Below, piece by piece: positions 1 to 5,315 of a stretch of 5,909 bases of DNA. Position 1 is the stretch's first letter; the number at the start of each line of letters is the position of its first letter. The position numbers and the translations under genes are program-made. The notes under the pieces are model-generated. The model saw only the letters and a list, made by a program, of their open reading frames with translations, searched no databases and had not been told where the DNA came from. This DNA comes from Desulfobacterales bacterium (GTDB taxonomy: Bacteria > Desulfobacterota > Desulfobacteria > Desulfobacterales > Desulfobacteraceae). Location: NCBI GenBank assembly GCA_022361135.1, contig JAKSBM010000375.1:1-5909 (forward strand). The letters run 5' to 3'.

Positions 1-1998
1 GGCGGGAAATTGAATGATGAAACTGGCCCCTTCCCCTTCCCGACTTTCAATGTCAATGGTTCCGGAATAATCCTTTATGATTCCAAAGCTGATACTGGTT
101 CCCAAACCGGTTCCCTTTCCCGTCTCCTTGGTGGTGAAAAAAGGCTCGAATATCCGCTTCCGGGTGGCATGGTCCATGCCTGGTCCGTTGTCCTGGACCA
201 CCACGGTGAGATACTCCCCTGCGGGGAAGAGTTTAATTTTAAATGAAGGTTGATCGGTTTCGGCCATGAGCATGGCCTGGGCTCCGTTTGAGAGGATATT
301 GAAAAAAACCTGTTGGATTTCCGAAGCCCGGCAGGGAACAGGGGGAAGATCCGGAGCATAATCCCGGTTCACCACAATCTTCCTAAAATCAAACTTCCGT
401 TTGAGGTTGTAATCGCTCTCGGCCAATTCCAATGTTTTTTCCATGAGTAGGGAAATGTCCTCGGGGATGAGACCGGATGCACTTTTCCGGGAAAAAGATA
501 GCATATTGGCCACAATGGCTGCGGCCCGCTGCCCGGCCTTCAGCACCGAATCGATCATCTTGGGAATGTCCCGCTTTTTCAGATATTGATCCATGGCCTG
601 GAAATCCAGCCCCACCTCGTCTGCCGCAGCGACATTGGCCGGCAGTTCAGCCTTTTCCACCCGATTGCGGATCACCTGGATGTTCTGGAGAATCCCTGCC
701 AGGGGGTTATTGATTTCATGGGCCATGCCAGCGGCCAATCCCCCCAGGGAAACCATCTTTTCAGACTGGACCACCATTTCCTCCAGGCGAAGCCGTTCGC
801 TTTCCTGGTATTTCAAACTCAGGGCTTCCCCCAGGGCCAACCCCAGCATCTGGCATGCTTCCTGATCCTCCGAGGCAAAGCCTTCTTCCTTATCCAGGAA
901 AACCACCAGTCCGGTCTGCTTGGGGCCCACACGGAAATAAAATCCCATGAAATTGAGAACACCGTCCAATTCCGGGATGTGGGGCATGAAATTGGGATGG
1001 GACTGGAGGTCATTGATGGTGATTACTTCGGATCCCTGTGGAATAAGTTGGCGCAATTCCCTAAGCTGGGCCGTGAGTTTGGCCTCCGATTCCAAATCAT
1101 TACCATTGCGGCTGGGTAAAAGTAAATCAACGTCTCCCTTTTCCCCCTGGACTCCCACCATGCATTTGTCGCAGGAAACCACCTCCCGGGCAATGGGAAC
1201 GAAGAGTCCGGCAACGTCGTGGCTGGAGTCCGCCAGCATGGTTTTTTTAAAGAAGGTATTTACCGCTGCAATGATTTGGCTTTGACGGAGGATCTTTCTT
1301 TCATGGATGGCCTTCTGGGACAACTCATCTCCCAACTCCCGGTTGGTGGCCTCCAGGACTTCCACCTTTTCCTTGATGGCATCCCGCATGACGGCAAAAT
1401 TCCGGGAAAGCACGCCCACCTCTCCCCGACCATTATCTGGAATTTCCTTATCCAGATTTCCATTGGCGATTTCCGAGGCCACATCGGCCAGTCGGGAAAT
1501 GGGCTGCATGAGTTGTGTGATGATGAAAATCAGAACCAGGACCAACAATCCGATCACGGCAAAGGTCAGGCCCAGCATCTGATTCCTGAATCCTGCCATG
1601 TTCTTTTCAATGAGGCCGGTATTATAAACCACCTCCATGCGCCCCAGCTTCAATCCCTTATAATAGACGTAAAACCGTTTGGGGATATCCACCCCTCCGG
1701 GCGCAAAGGAACGCCTTAAGGTGATGTCAATGTCGATGTCGGCTTCGCTGATGGAGATCTTTTTCATGTTTTCATCATCGAAAAAGGTCTCCATGTTCAC
1801 CTTAAGGGTTTCCTTGTCCACGTTGTACAAGGGCCTGGCATTCACCAGTTTCATCATGTAGATGGATTTGTTGATTTTGGCATTCAGGCTGTGGAGTTCC
1901 TGATTACGAATCTGCCCTGTGAAATAGAAACAAAGAAAAAAATTGATAATGGATGAAGCAACTACAACGGCGATGACAATCTGAGATCGGAGCCCCAT
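1..1998 (-). CDS. Membrane-bound hybrid-sensor histidine kinase (HAMP, GAF-like, HisKA, HATPase_c), C-terminus cut by window edge
   Basis: The frame is open for 666 residues to the window edge and probably lacks only a few C-terminal residues. By family it autophosphorylates a histidine and passes the phosphate to a response regulator, which is not in the window. Visible order: membrane segment about 7-27; extracytoplasmic sensor about 28-138; membrane segment about 141-163; HAMP about 164-216; coiled-coil linker 205-245; GAF-like region about 245-400, with C276 and C279 as a CxxC; H box with phosphoacceptor H427 (MAHEINNPL); long second hairpin arm to about 505; ATPase domain with N567, D603 in DNGPGM, FEPFF at 617-621 and GKGTGLG at 627-633. 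All catalytic motifs are intact. An in-frame TAA lies just upstream of ATG 1998, so this is the first possible start. Its ribosome site is weak. It follows parA by 62 bases without a terminator, so co-transcription is likely. The ligand is unknown. Confidence 0.93.
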   Translation of the reverse strand, partial: MGLRSQIVIAVVVASSIINFFLCFYFTGQIRNQELHSLNAKINKSIYMMKLVNARPLYNVDKETLKVNMETFFDDENMKKISISEADIDIDITLRRSFAPGGVDIPKRFYVYYKGLKLGRMEVVYNTGLIEKNMAGFRNQMLGLTFAVIGLLVLVLIFIITQLMQPISRLADVASEIANGNLDKEIPDNGRGEVGVLSRNFAVMRDAIKEKVEVLEATNRELGDELSQKAIHERKILRQSQIIAAVNTFFKKTMLADSSHDVAGLFVPIAREVVSCDKCMVGVQGEKGDVDLLLPSRNGNDLESEAKLTAQLRELRQLIPQGSEVITINDLQSHPNFMPHIPELDGVLNFMGFYFRVGPKQTGLVVFLDKEEGFASEDQEACQMLGLALGEALSLKYQESERLRLEEMVVQSEKMVSLGGLAAGMAHEINNPLAGILQNIQVIRNRVEKAELPANVAAADEVGLDFQAMDQYLKKRDIPKMIDSVLKAGQRAAAIVANMLSFSRKSASGLIPEDISLLMEKTLELAESDYNLKRKFDFRKIVVNRDYAPDLPPVPCRASEIQQVFFNILSNGAQAMLMAETDQPSFKIKLFPAGEYLTVVVQDNGPGMDHATRKRIFEPFFTTKETGKGTGLGTSISFGIIKDYSGTIDIESREGEGASFIIQFPA

Positions 1999-2060
1999 AA
2001 TTATTTACTTTCATAGGAAATATCGGGTTGAGATTTAGCATCATGACATAGAAGTAAGAA

Positions 2061-2972
2061 TTAAGCAAATACCTTTGGATCGTCACAGACCTTTCTCACC
2101 AGGGCCCGGTAATCTGAAGATGCAATGGAACCGGGTGCAAATTCAAATATGGATTTTCCAAAGGAGGGTGCATCGGAAAGGACTTCGCTGTAGTGAACCG
2201 GGTCACAGATGTGGTCTGGATACAATTGCGCCAGTCTTTCGTATAATTTTTTGGGTTTTTCCACACGAATATCCAAAAATGTGGGGACAATGTATTTCAA
2301 CTGAACTTCCTTACGATATCGACGAATGGCGTTCAAGCTTCTGAAAAATTCAGCCAAGGCATGGAAGGGCATTACCTCAAGGGCAACGGGAATCAACACC
2401 TCTTCGGCATAGAACAAAACATTGACCGTCAATTGATCCCAGCCCGGCGAGGTGTCCAGCAGGATGAAATCATACTTATGTTCAAAGGGAGCAAGTGCTT
2501 CTGCCAAAGCCCATTCCGCACCAAAACTCTTCCGGTCAATGAGTCGCTTTACTCCGGCCAGCCCCCGGCCGCCACCCAGCACCCAAAGATTTTTCCGGGC
2601 CTCGTTGATGCAGTCCTCGGGGGCGTGATCCCCGGACAGGAGTTCTGCCAGGCCGGCCTTGGGCTTCACTCCCAAAAGGTAAGCAGCCTGGCCCTGGGTA
2701 TCGGTGTCCACAATCAGCACCCGATATCCTGCCAAGGCGAGCCCCGCACCCAGATTCACACAGGTGGTGGTTTTTCCCACGCCGCCCTTGCTCAGGGTGA
2801 CGCAGAGTTTCCGGGTTATGGCCTCGGTTTCCATATTGCCCGAATCAACGGGGAATTTACAATGACAGGTCTTACAGGTTACCTTAATTCGCCGCCCCTG
2901 GTCTAAATGGGGTTGAATCAATTTGGGATCAACCTGATGACGCCCACTGCATTGGGGACAAACAATGATCAT
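2061..2972 (-). CDS. ParA/Soj-type ATPase with N-terminal MJ0042-like zinc ribbon
   Basis: This 303-residue protein belongs to the ParA/MinD ATPase superfamily. Residues 1-43 form a zinc-ribbon-like module with C5/C8 and C33/C36 (plus C38) in the MJ0042 pattern: CPxC, a stretch with a valine after it, then CxxC and a hydrophobic end. The ATPase follows: deviant Walker A KGGVGKTT with signature K62 and P-loop K67, the DTDTQG motif at 89-94, and Walker B D173 in LLDTSPG. Family members cycle between ATP dimers and monomers, usually on nucleoid DNA, to position plasmids, chromosomes, chemosensory arrays or microcompartments. No ParB gene or repeated centromere site is visible, so it looks like an orphan ParA. 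The ATG overlaps the stop of the upstream small gene (ATGA), and GGAGGT lies six bases before it. The histidine kinase follows. The ATPase assignment is firm, while the cargo and the role of the ribbon are unknown. Confidence 0.93.
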   Translation of the reverse strand: MIIVCPQCSGRHQVDPKLIQPHLDQGRRIKVTCKTCHCKFPVDSGNMETEAITRKLCVTLSKGGVGKTTTCVNLGAGLALAGYRVLIVDTDTQGQAAYLLGVKPKAGLAELLSGDHAPEDCINEARKNLWVLGGGRGLAGVKRLIDRKSFGAEWALAEALAPFEHKYDFILLDTSPGWDQLTVNVLFYAEEVLIPVALEVMPFHALAEFFRSLNAIRRYRKEVQLKYIVPTFLDIRVEKPKKLYERLAQLYPDHICDPVHYSEVLSDAPSFGKSIFEFAPGSIASSDYRALVRKVCDDPKVFA

Positions 2973-3283
2973 CTGTTTACCTCCTGCTCTAAATGCGTGA
3001 GAATCGCCTGGGCCGCCACATCGGCAACCTTATTCAACTCAAGCCCGCGCCCCGGATTTTGAAGGGAAAAGCGAATCTTGATTTTGGATTCATGCTCCAG
3101 CACCACAACGGAAAGATCCTCGCGACTGCGAATTTCCATGGGTTCGATGGGTTCTTCTTCTGGTGCTTGGTAGGAGTGCAAGGCGTCTTGATAAATCAAA
3201 TGATCTAATTTTTCGGTGCCTTCGCCCAGCTCCATATCATCGGCGCTTAAAATTTCTCCCATGATATCCTGCTGTGTACTCAT
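2969..3283 (-). CDS. Small acidic protein of unknown function, coupled to the ParA gene
   Basis: I do not recognise this 104-residue protein. The first half (about 1-52) is acidic, with clustered glutamates and prolines near 41-49, and is probably disordered. Residues about 55-75 alternate hydrophobic and charged positions as beta strands would, and 82-102 look like an amphipathic helix. There is no signal peptide, membrane segment, cysteine or known motif. Reality is supported by its in-unit position, by a stop that overlaps the parA start by four bases (ATGA), and by a purine-rich GGAAAGGA nine bases before ATG 3283. An alternative start is the ATG at 3262 (residue 8), which has AGGA five bases upstream. 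The arrangement suggests a partner or regulator of the ParA ATPase. However, it lacks the basic N-terminal tail typical of ParA-stimulating partners, so that role is only inferred. Confidence 0.75.
   Translation of the reverse strand: MSTQQDIMGEILSADDMELGEGTEKLDHLIYQDALHSYQAPEEEPIEPMEIRSREDLSVVVLEHESKIKIRFSLQNPGRGLELNKVADVAAQAILTHLEQEVNR
2978..2984 (-). promoter_or_regulatory. Ribosome binding site of parA inside the upstream gene
   Basis: GGAGGT lies within the last codons of the small gene, about six bases before ATG 2972. Together with the ATGA stop/start overlap it supports both the chosen parA start and translational coupling. Confidence 0.8.
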
Positions 3284-3303
3284 GCTGCACTGTCCTTTCC
3301 AGT

Positions 3304-3340
3304 TCCCCCACAGGGAAAATCAAACTTCCTGTGGACGGGG
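3304..3340 (-). promoter_or_regulatory. Hairpin in the leader of the small gene/parA unit
   Basis: CCACAGG-G-AA at 3308-3317 is complementary to TTCCTGTGG at 3326-3334, with one bulged G and an eight-base loop. CCC at 3305-3307 can add pairs with GGG at 3337-3339 after a two-base bulge. In the transcript it would sit just before the GGAAAGGA ribosome site at 3293-3300. It is not followed by a U run in the sense direction, so it is not an obvious terminator. It may affect mRNA stability or translation, or be a protein binding site. The pairing is visible and the function is inferred. Confidence 0.5.
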
Positions 3341-3379
3341 ATTTATTGATTCCATGAATGCCTTGAAATTTCACTACGA

Positions 3380-3408
3380 TTTAGAATAAAAATGAAGGTT
3401 TATGACAA
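3380..3408 (-). promoter_or_regulatory. Candidate sigma-70 promoter for the small gene-parA-kinase unit
   Basis: On the minus strand TTGTCA (3408-3403, five of six matches to the -35 consensus) is followed after 17 bases by TCTAAA (3385-3380, four of six matches to the -10 consensus). Transcription would start near 3373, giving a leader of about 90 bases that holds the hairpin at 3304-3340. It is the best such pair in the gap, but it is a pattern match only. Confidence 0.4.
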
Positions 3409-3475
3409 AAAAATACCTAGATTTATAAAATATATCAGGAGGGGTGGTGGGAGGCAAGGGAAAAGAAAAATCAAT

Positions 3476-3510
3476 AAAAAAGGCGCAGCCGAAACGGCTG
3501 CGCCTTTTTT
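3476..3510 (-). terminator. Rho-independent terminator of the atpZIBE operon, bidirectional
   Basis: A perfect 11-base-pair GC-rich stem (3481-3491 with 3495-3505, loop AAA) is extended by five A-T pairs (3476-3480 with 3506-3510). This gives a U run after the stem on either strand. It starts 28 bases beyond the atpE stop, so it ends the F0 operon and shields the parA unit from readthrough. No plus-strand gene is visible that would need it. Confidence 0.93.
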
Positions 3511-3537
3511 ATTTAAATATGCTTAAAGCTGTATGGC

Positions 3538-3807
3538 TTAGTGTGCGCCCAGAGCAGCTACAGCACCTTTCAGTGCGGGATGAGCATACATCAGAATCAG
3601 AGCAACAACCAGAGCGTAGATACACAGAGATTCGATCATGGCCAGACCGATCAGCATGTTAACCTGGATTTTACCAGCAGCTTCGGGGTTTCTGGAAATA
3701 CCACTCATTGCGCCGGAAAGACCCAGACCCTGACCAATGCCACAACCGAAAGCTGCGATACCAATTGCGAGACCTGCTGCCCATACACTACCAACTAGAA
3801 ATTCCAT
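3538..3807 (-). CDS. atpE: ATP synthase F0 subunit c (ring-forming proteolipid)
   Basis: This 89-residue protein is a two-helix hairpin that assembles into the membrane rotor ring and carries the coupling ion. Helix 1 (about 5-33) has alternating glycines G21, G23, G25, G27 and G29 that allow tight ring packing. The polar loop RNPEA is at 39-43. Helix 2 (about 49-75) carries the essential carboxylate E59 in MIESLCIY. Q26 in helix 1 and S60 after the glutamate match two ligands of sodium-type rings (Q32 and S66 of Ilyobacter tartaricus), but the position of its T67 is L61 here. ATG 3807 has an ideal AAGGAG six bases upstream. It is the last gene of the operon, 67 bases after atpB and just before a strong terminator. 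Length and motifs are normal for the family. Confidence 0.98.
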   Translation of the reverse strand: MEFLVGSVWAAGLAIGIAAFGCGIGQGLGLSGAMSGISRNPEAAGKIQVNMLIGLAMIESLCIYALVVALILMYAHPALKGAVAALGAH

Positions 3808-3813
3808 GTTTTA

Positions 3814-3819
3814 CTCCTT
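3814..3819 (-). promoter_or_regulatory. Strong ribosome binding site and AU-rich leader of atpE
   Basis: AAGGAG stands six bases before the atpE ATG. The roughly 25 bases upstream of it (about 3820-3842) are almost purely A and T. Such a leader stays unstructured, and it resembles the translation-enhancing region known before Escherichia coli atpE, which raises subunit c output. The similarity in type is seen, while the effect here is inferred. Confidence 0.7.
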
Positions 3820-3842
3820 AAATTAAATATATATTAAAAATA

Positions 3843-3866
3843 ACGGGCTTCTTCCAAAAGTCCCGT
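3843..3866 (-). promoter_or_regulatory. Intercistronic hairpin between atpB and atpE
   Basis: ACGGG (3843-3847) pairs with CCCGT (3862-3866). A further three pairs, CTT with AAG, are possible inside. In the sense RNA it is followed by UUAUUUUUAAU. It could be a leaky terminator or a block to 3' exonucleases, either of which would set the atpE to atpB ratio. The stem is short, so confidence is modest. Confidence 0.45.
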
Positions 3867-3874
3867 AAAAACGC

Positions 3875-4564
3875 TTAATGAGCTTCCTCAATCGCACCGG
3901 CAATGTACATGGTGGAGAGCAGGAAGAATACAAAGGCCTGTACCAGGGCCACGAAAGAACCCAGAGCCATAACCGGCAGGGGAGCCAGGAATGCGCCGCC
4001 CAGGGTCAACAGAATAATCACAACCAGCTCATGGCCTGCCATGTTTCCGAAAAGACGGAAGGTAAGGGACAGAACTCTTGCAGAGTGGCCGATGATTTCA
4101 ATGGGAAGGAACAGGGGGATCATTGCAGGTACAGGTCCCAGGAAATGTTTGATGTATTTCGCACCGTGCATCTGCACACCAATCACGTGGCTCCATACAA
4201 CGGCGATCAGCGCCAGGGCCAGGGTGGTGTTAATATTTGCCGTGGGCGGAAAGAAAGAGGGAACCAGACCCATCAGGTTGCCCAGAAGGACAAAAAGAAA
4301 AATGGTGAACACCAGGGGGAAGGACTTGCGGCCCTCTTCACCGGTAATCGTTACCATGAACTCTTCCAGACCGGAAATCAACACCTCAAATACGTTCTGT
4401 GCAGTTTTGGGCACCAGGGAGATGCTTTTGCCGCCGAGCCATCCCAAAAAGATGAGGATGCCCATGGCCAGCCACATGTAAACCACGTGAGGATTGCTTG
4501 CAGCCCAATTTTCCAAACCGAACATACCGAACAATGAAGTAAGAATTAAATATGGATGTTCCAC
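3875..4564 (-). CDS. atpB: ATP synthase F0 subunit a (stator ion channel)
   Basis: This 229-residue polytopic membrane protein forms the two half-channels that load and unload ions on the c ring. The essential arginine is R170 in TFRLFGNMAGHE (R210 in E. coli). E179 and Q209 match E. coli E219 and Q252. Hydrophobic segments lie near 28-47, 83-103, 113-132, 145-168, 180-200 and 203-224, with no signal peptide. The start is a GTG at 4564, one base after the atpI stop, with AAGGAGG at 4574-4580 nine bases upstream. The next in-frame ATG (residue 14) would cut into the conserved N-terminal part and has no better ribosome site. The tight spacing implies coupling to atpI. Length is within the normal bacterial range and no key residue is missing. 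Confidence 0.98.
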   Translation of the reverse strand: MEHPYLILTSLFGMFGLENWAASNPHVVYMWLAMGILIFLGWLGGKSISLVPKTAQNVFEVLISGLEEFMVTITGEEGRKSFPLVFTIFLFVLLGNLMGLVPSFFPPTANINTTLALALIAVVWSHVIGVQMHGAKYIKHFLGPVPAMIPLFLPIEIIGHSARVLSLTFRLFGNMAGHELVVIILLTLGGAFLAPLPVMALGSFVALVQAFVFFLLSTMYIAGAIEEAH

Positions 4565-4565
4565 C

Positions 4566-4964
4566 TTATACCGCCTCCTTGAATAATATCCTTGTTAACT
4601 CAATCACCGTTGCTATAAACATACTTGCAACTACAACCGAAAGGCCCGCCAGTAGTCCTAACGGATGAACAATATGGTTTGATATCAGCAGGAAAATAAT
4701 CCCCCCGCTTATTGCAAATCGGATGTAATACTTGACAAGAAGATTCCCCACCAGGGAATTCCCCTTCTCCATTACACGCTCTTGGCAAATATTTCTAATG
4801 ACGGTCTGCTTGAGCAAATGAAAGTTAACCGCCACAATCAAACCACCGATGAAGACCCCCAGATATACTTTCTGGGGCATCGTCAAGGCAATCAAACTGG
4901 CACCCAGAAACAGGACCCAGTTGGTTTTCGTGACAAAGTTGACTATTTTTTCAAGATCCGCCAT
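4566..4964 (-). CDS. atpI: ATP synthase subunit I (AtpI-like assembly factor)
   Basis: This 132-residue membrane protein has four predicted helices at about 15-30, 33-53, 78-95 and 99-122, and a basic loop between helices 2 and 3 (about 52-77). The layout and its place directly before atpB are characteristic of subunit I (ATP-synt_I family). This protein is not part of the mature enzyme. In several bacteria it assists c-ring assembly, and with AtpZ it has been linked to Mg2+/Ca2+ transport. The sequence itself is poorly conserved across the family, so synteny carries much of the assignment. ATG 4964 follows the atpZ stop by 30 bases, with only a weak purine-rich ribosome site. Its stop is one base before the atpB start. 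Confidence 0.9.
   Translation of the reverse strand: MADLEKIVNFVTKTNWVLFLGASLIALTMPQKVYLGVFIGGLIVAVNFHLLKQTVIRNICQERVMEKGNSLVGNLLVKYYIRFAISGGIIFLLISNHIVHPLGLLAGLSVVVASMFIATVIELTRILFKEAV
4574..4580 (-). promoter_or_regulatory. Ribosome binding site supporting the GTG start of atpB
   Basis: AAGGAGG lies within the last codons of atpI, nine bases before GTG 4564. It decides in favour of the GTG rather than an internal ATG as the atpB start. Confidence 0.75.
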
Positions 4965-4994
4965 TTAAAATCCGTTTTAAAAACAGCTGTAAAA

Positions 4995-5213
4995 TTAAAA
5001 ACGTTTACCTTTCTGCCCTGCCCGGATGATGTTGCTGAAACCGGCCGCAATGCCGAAAAACAGCCCCACAAACAACAGGATAGGTTCCGTATCGAATTTT
5101 TTGTCCAGCCAGATACCGATGCCCAGCCCGATGAAAATGGAGAGGGCCACCGACATGCCGAGGCTGGCAAAATACCCTATTTCCCTGAAGGCTTTGCCTT
5201 TATCCTTTTTCAT
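4995..5213 (-). CDS. atpZ: AtpZ/AtpI-family small membrane protein, first gene of the F0 operon
   Basis: This 72-residue protein has a basic N-terminus, a helix at about 12-36 with a glycine-rich end (GLGIGIWLD), a short charged loop (DKKFDTEP, 37-44), a second helix at about 45-63 and a basic tail. The G-x-G-x-W-LD pattern followed by a second glycine-containing helix is typical of the AtpZ family (F0F1-ATPase gene 1). Such proteins are often encoded just before atpI, and are proposed to act with AtpI in Mg2+ handling or in assembly of the ATP synthase. ATG 5213 has AAAGG with a six-base spacer. A second ATG at residue 20 lies inside helix 1 and is unlikely. The gene follows a candidate promoter at 5273-5301. 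Confidence 0.92.
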   Translation of the reverse strand: MKKDKGKAFREIGYFASLGMSVALSIFIGLGIGIWLDKKFDTEPILLFVGLFFGIAAGFSNIIRAGQKGKRF

Positions 5214-5272
5214 CAGTCTACCTTTACGGACGTGTCATCTTCCGGCGTCCAAAATTTCAATTATCTTGAGAG

Positions 5273-5301
5273 CAAATATCATATGCGTTACCCTAAGTCA
5301 A
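5273..5301 (-). promoter_or_regulatory. Candidate extended -10 promoter of atpZIBE
   Basis: On the minus strand TTGACT (5301-5296, five of six -35 matches) is followed after 17 bases by TATTTG (5278-5273). The -10 is only three of six but has the extended TG one base before it. Transcription would start near 5266, giving a leader of about 50 bases before atpZ. No clear terminator separates selD from this site, so readthrough from selD may also feed the operon. Confidence 0.45.
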
Positions 5302-5315
5302 CGTGAAAAACCCCT

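Noticed and set aside
586..1119. Plus-strand open frame of 177 codons
   Set aside because: It lies wholly inside the kinase gene on the other strand, has no ribosome site or recognisable domain, and the minus frame carries every kinase motif.
1904..2086. Minus-strand open frame of 60 codons across the parA-kinase gap
   Set aside because: It overlaps the ends of both real genes in another frame and shows no domain or ribosome site.
2061..2972. Chromosome or plasmid partition locus
   Set aside because: There is no ParB, no repeated parS- or iteron-like sequence, and the neighbours are housekeeping and signalling genes.
3444..3662. Plus-strand open frame starting in the G-rich tract after an AGGAG-like sequence
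   Set aside because: It would read through the terminator stem and antisense into atpE. The AGGAGGGG is part of the G-rich tract and not a convincing ribosome site.
3820..3858. Internal promoter for atpE (TTGGAA with a downstream TATATA)
   Set aside because: The -35 match is only four of six, and several -10 choices fit equally well in the AT-rich leader. The leader is better explained as a translation feature.
3878..4537. Plus-strand open frame of 219 codons
   Set aside because: It is the antisense shadow of atpB. Its composition is histidine- and glutamine-rich, as expected from reading a membrane protein gene backwards.
4782..5306. Plus-strand open frame of 174 codons
   Set aside because: It runs antisense across atpI, atpZ and the promoter region, and it has no motif.
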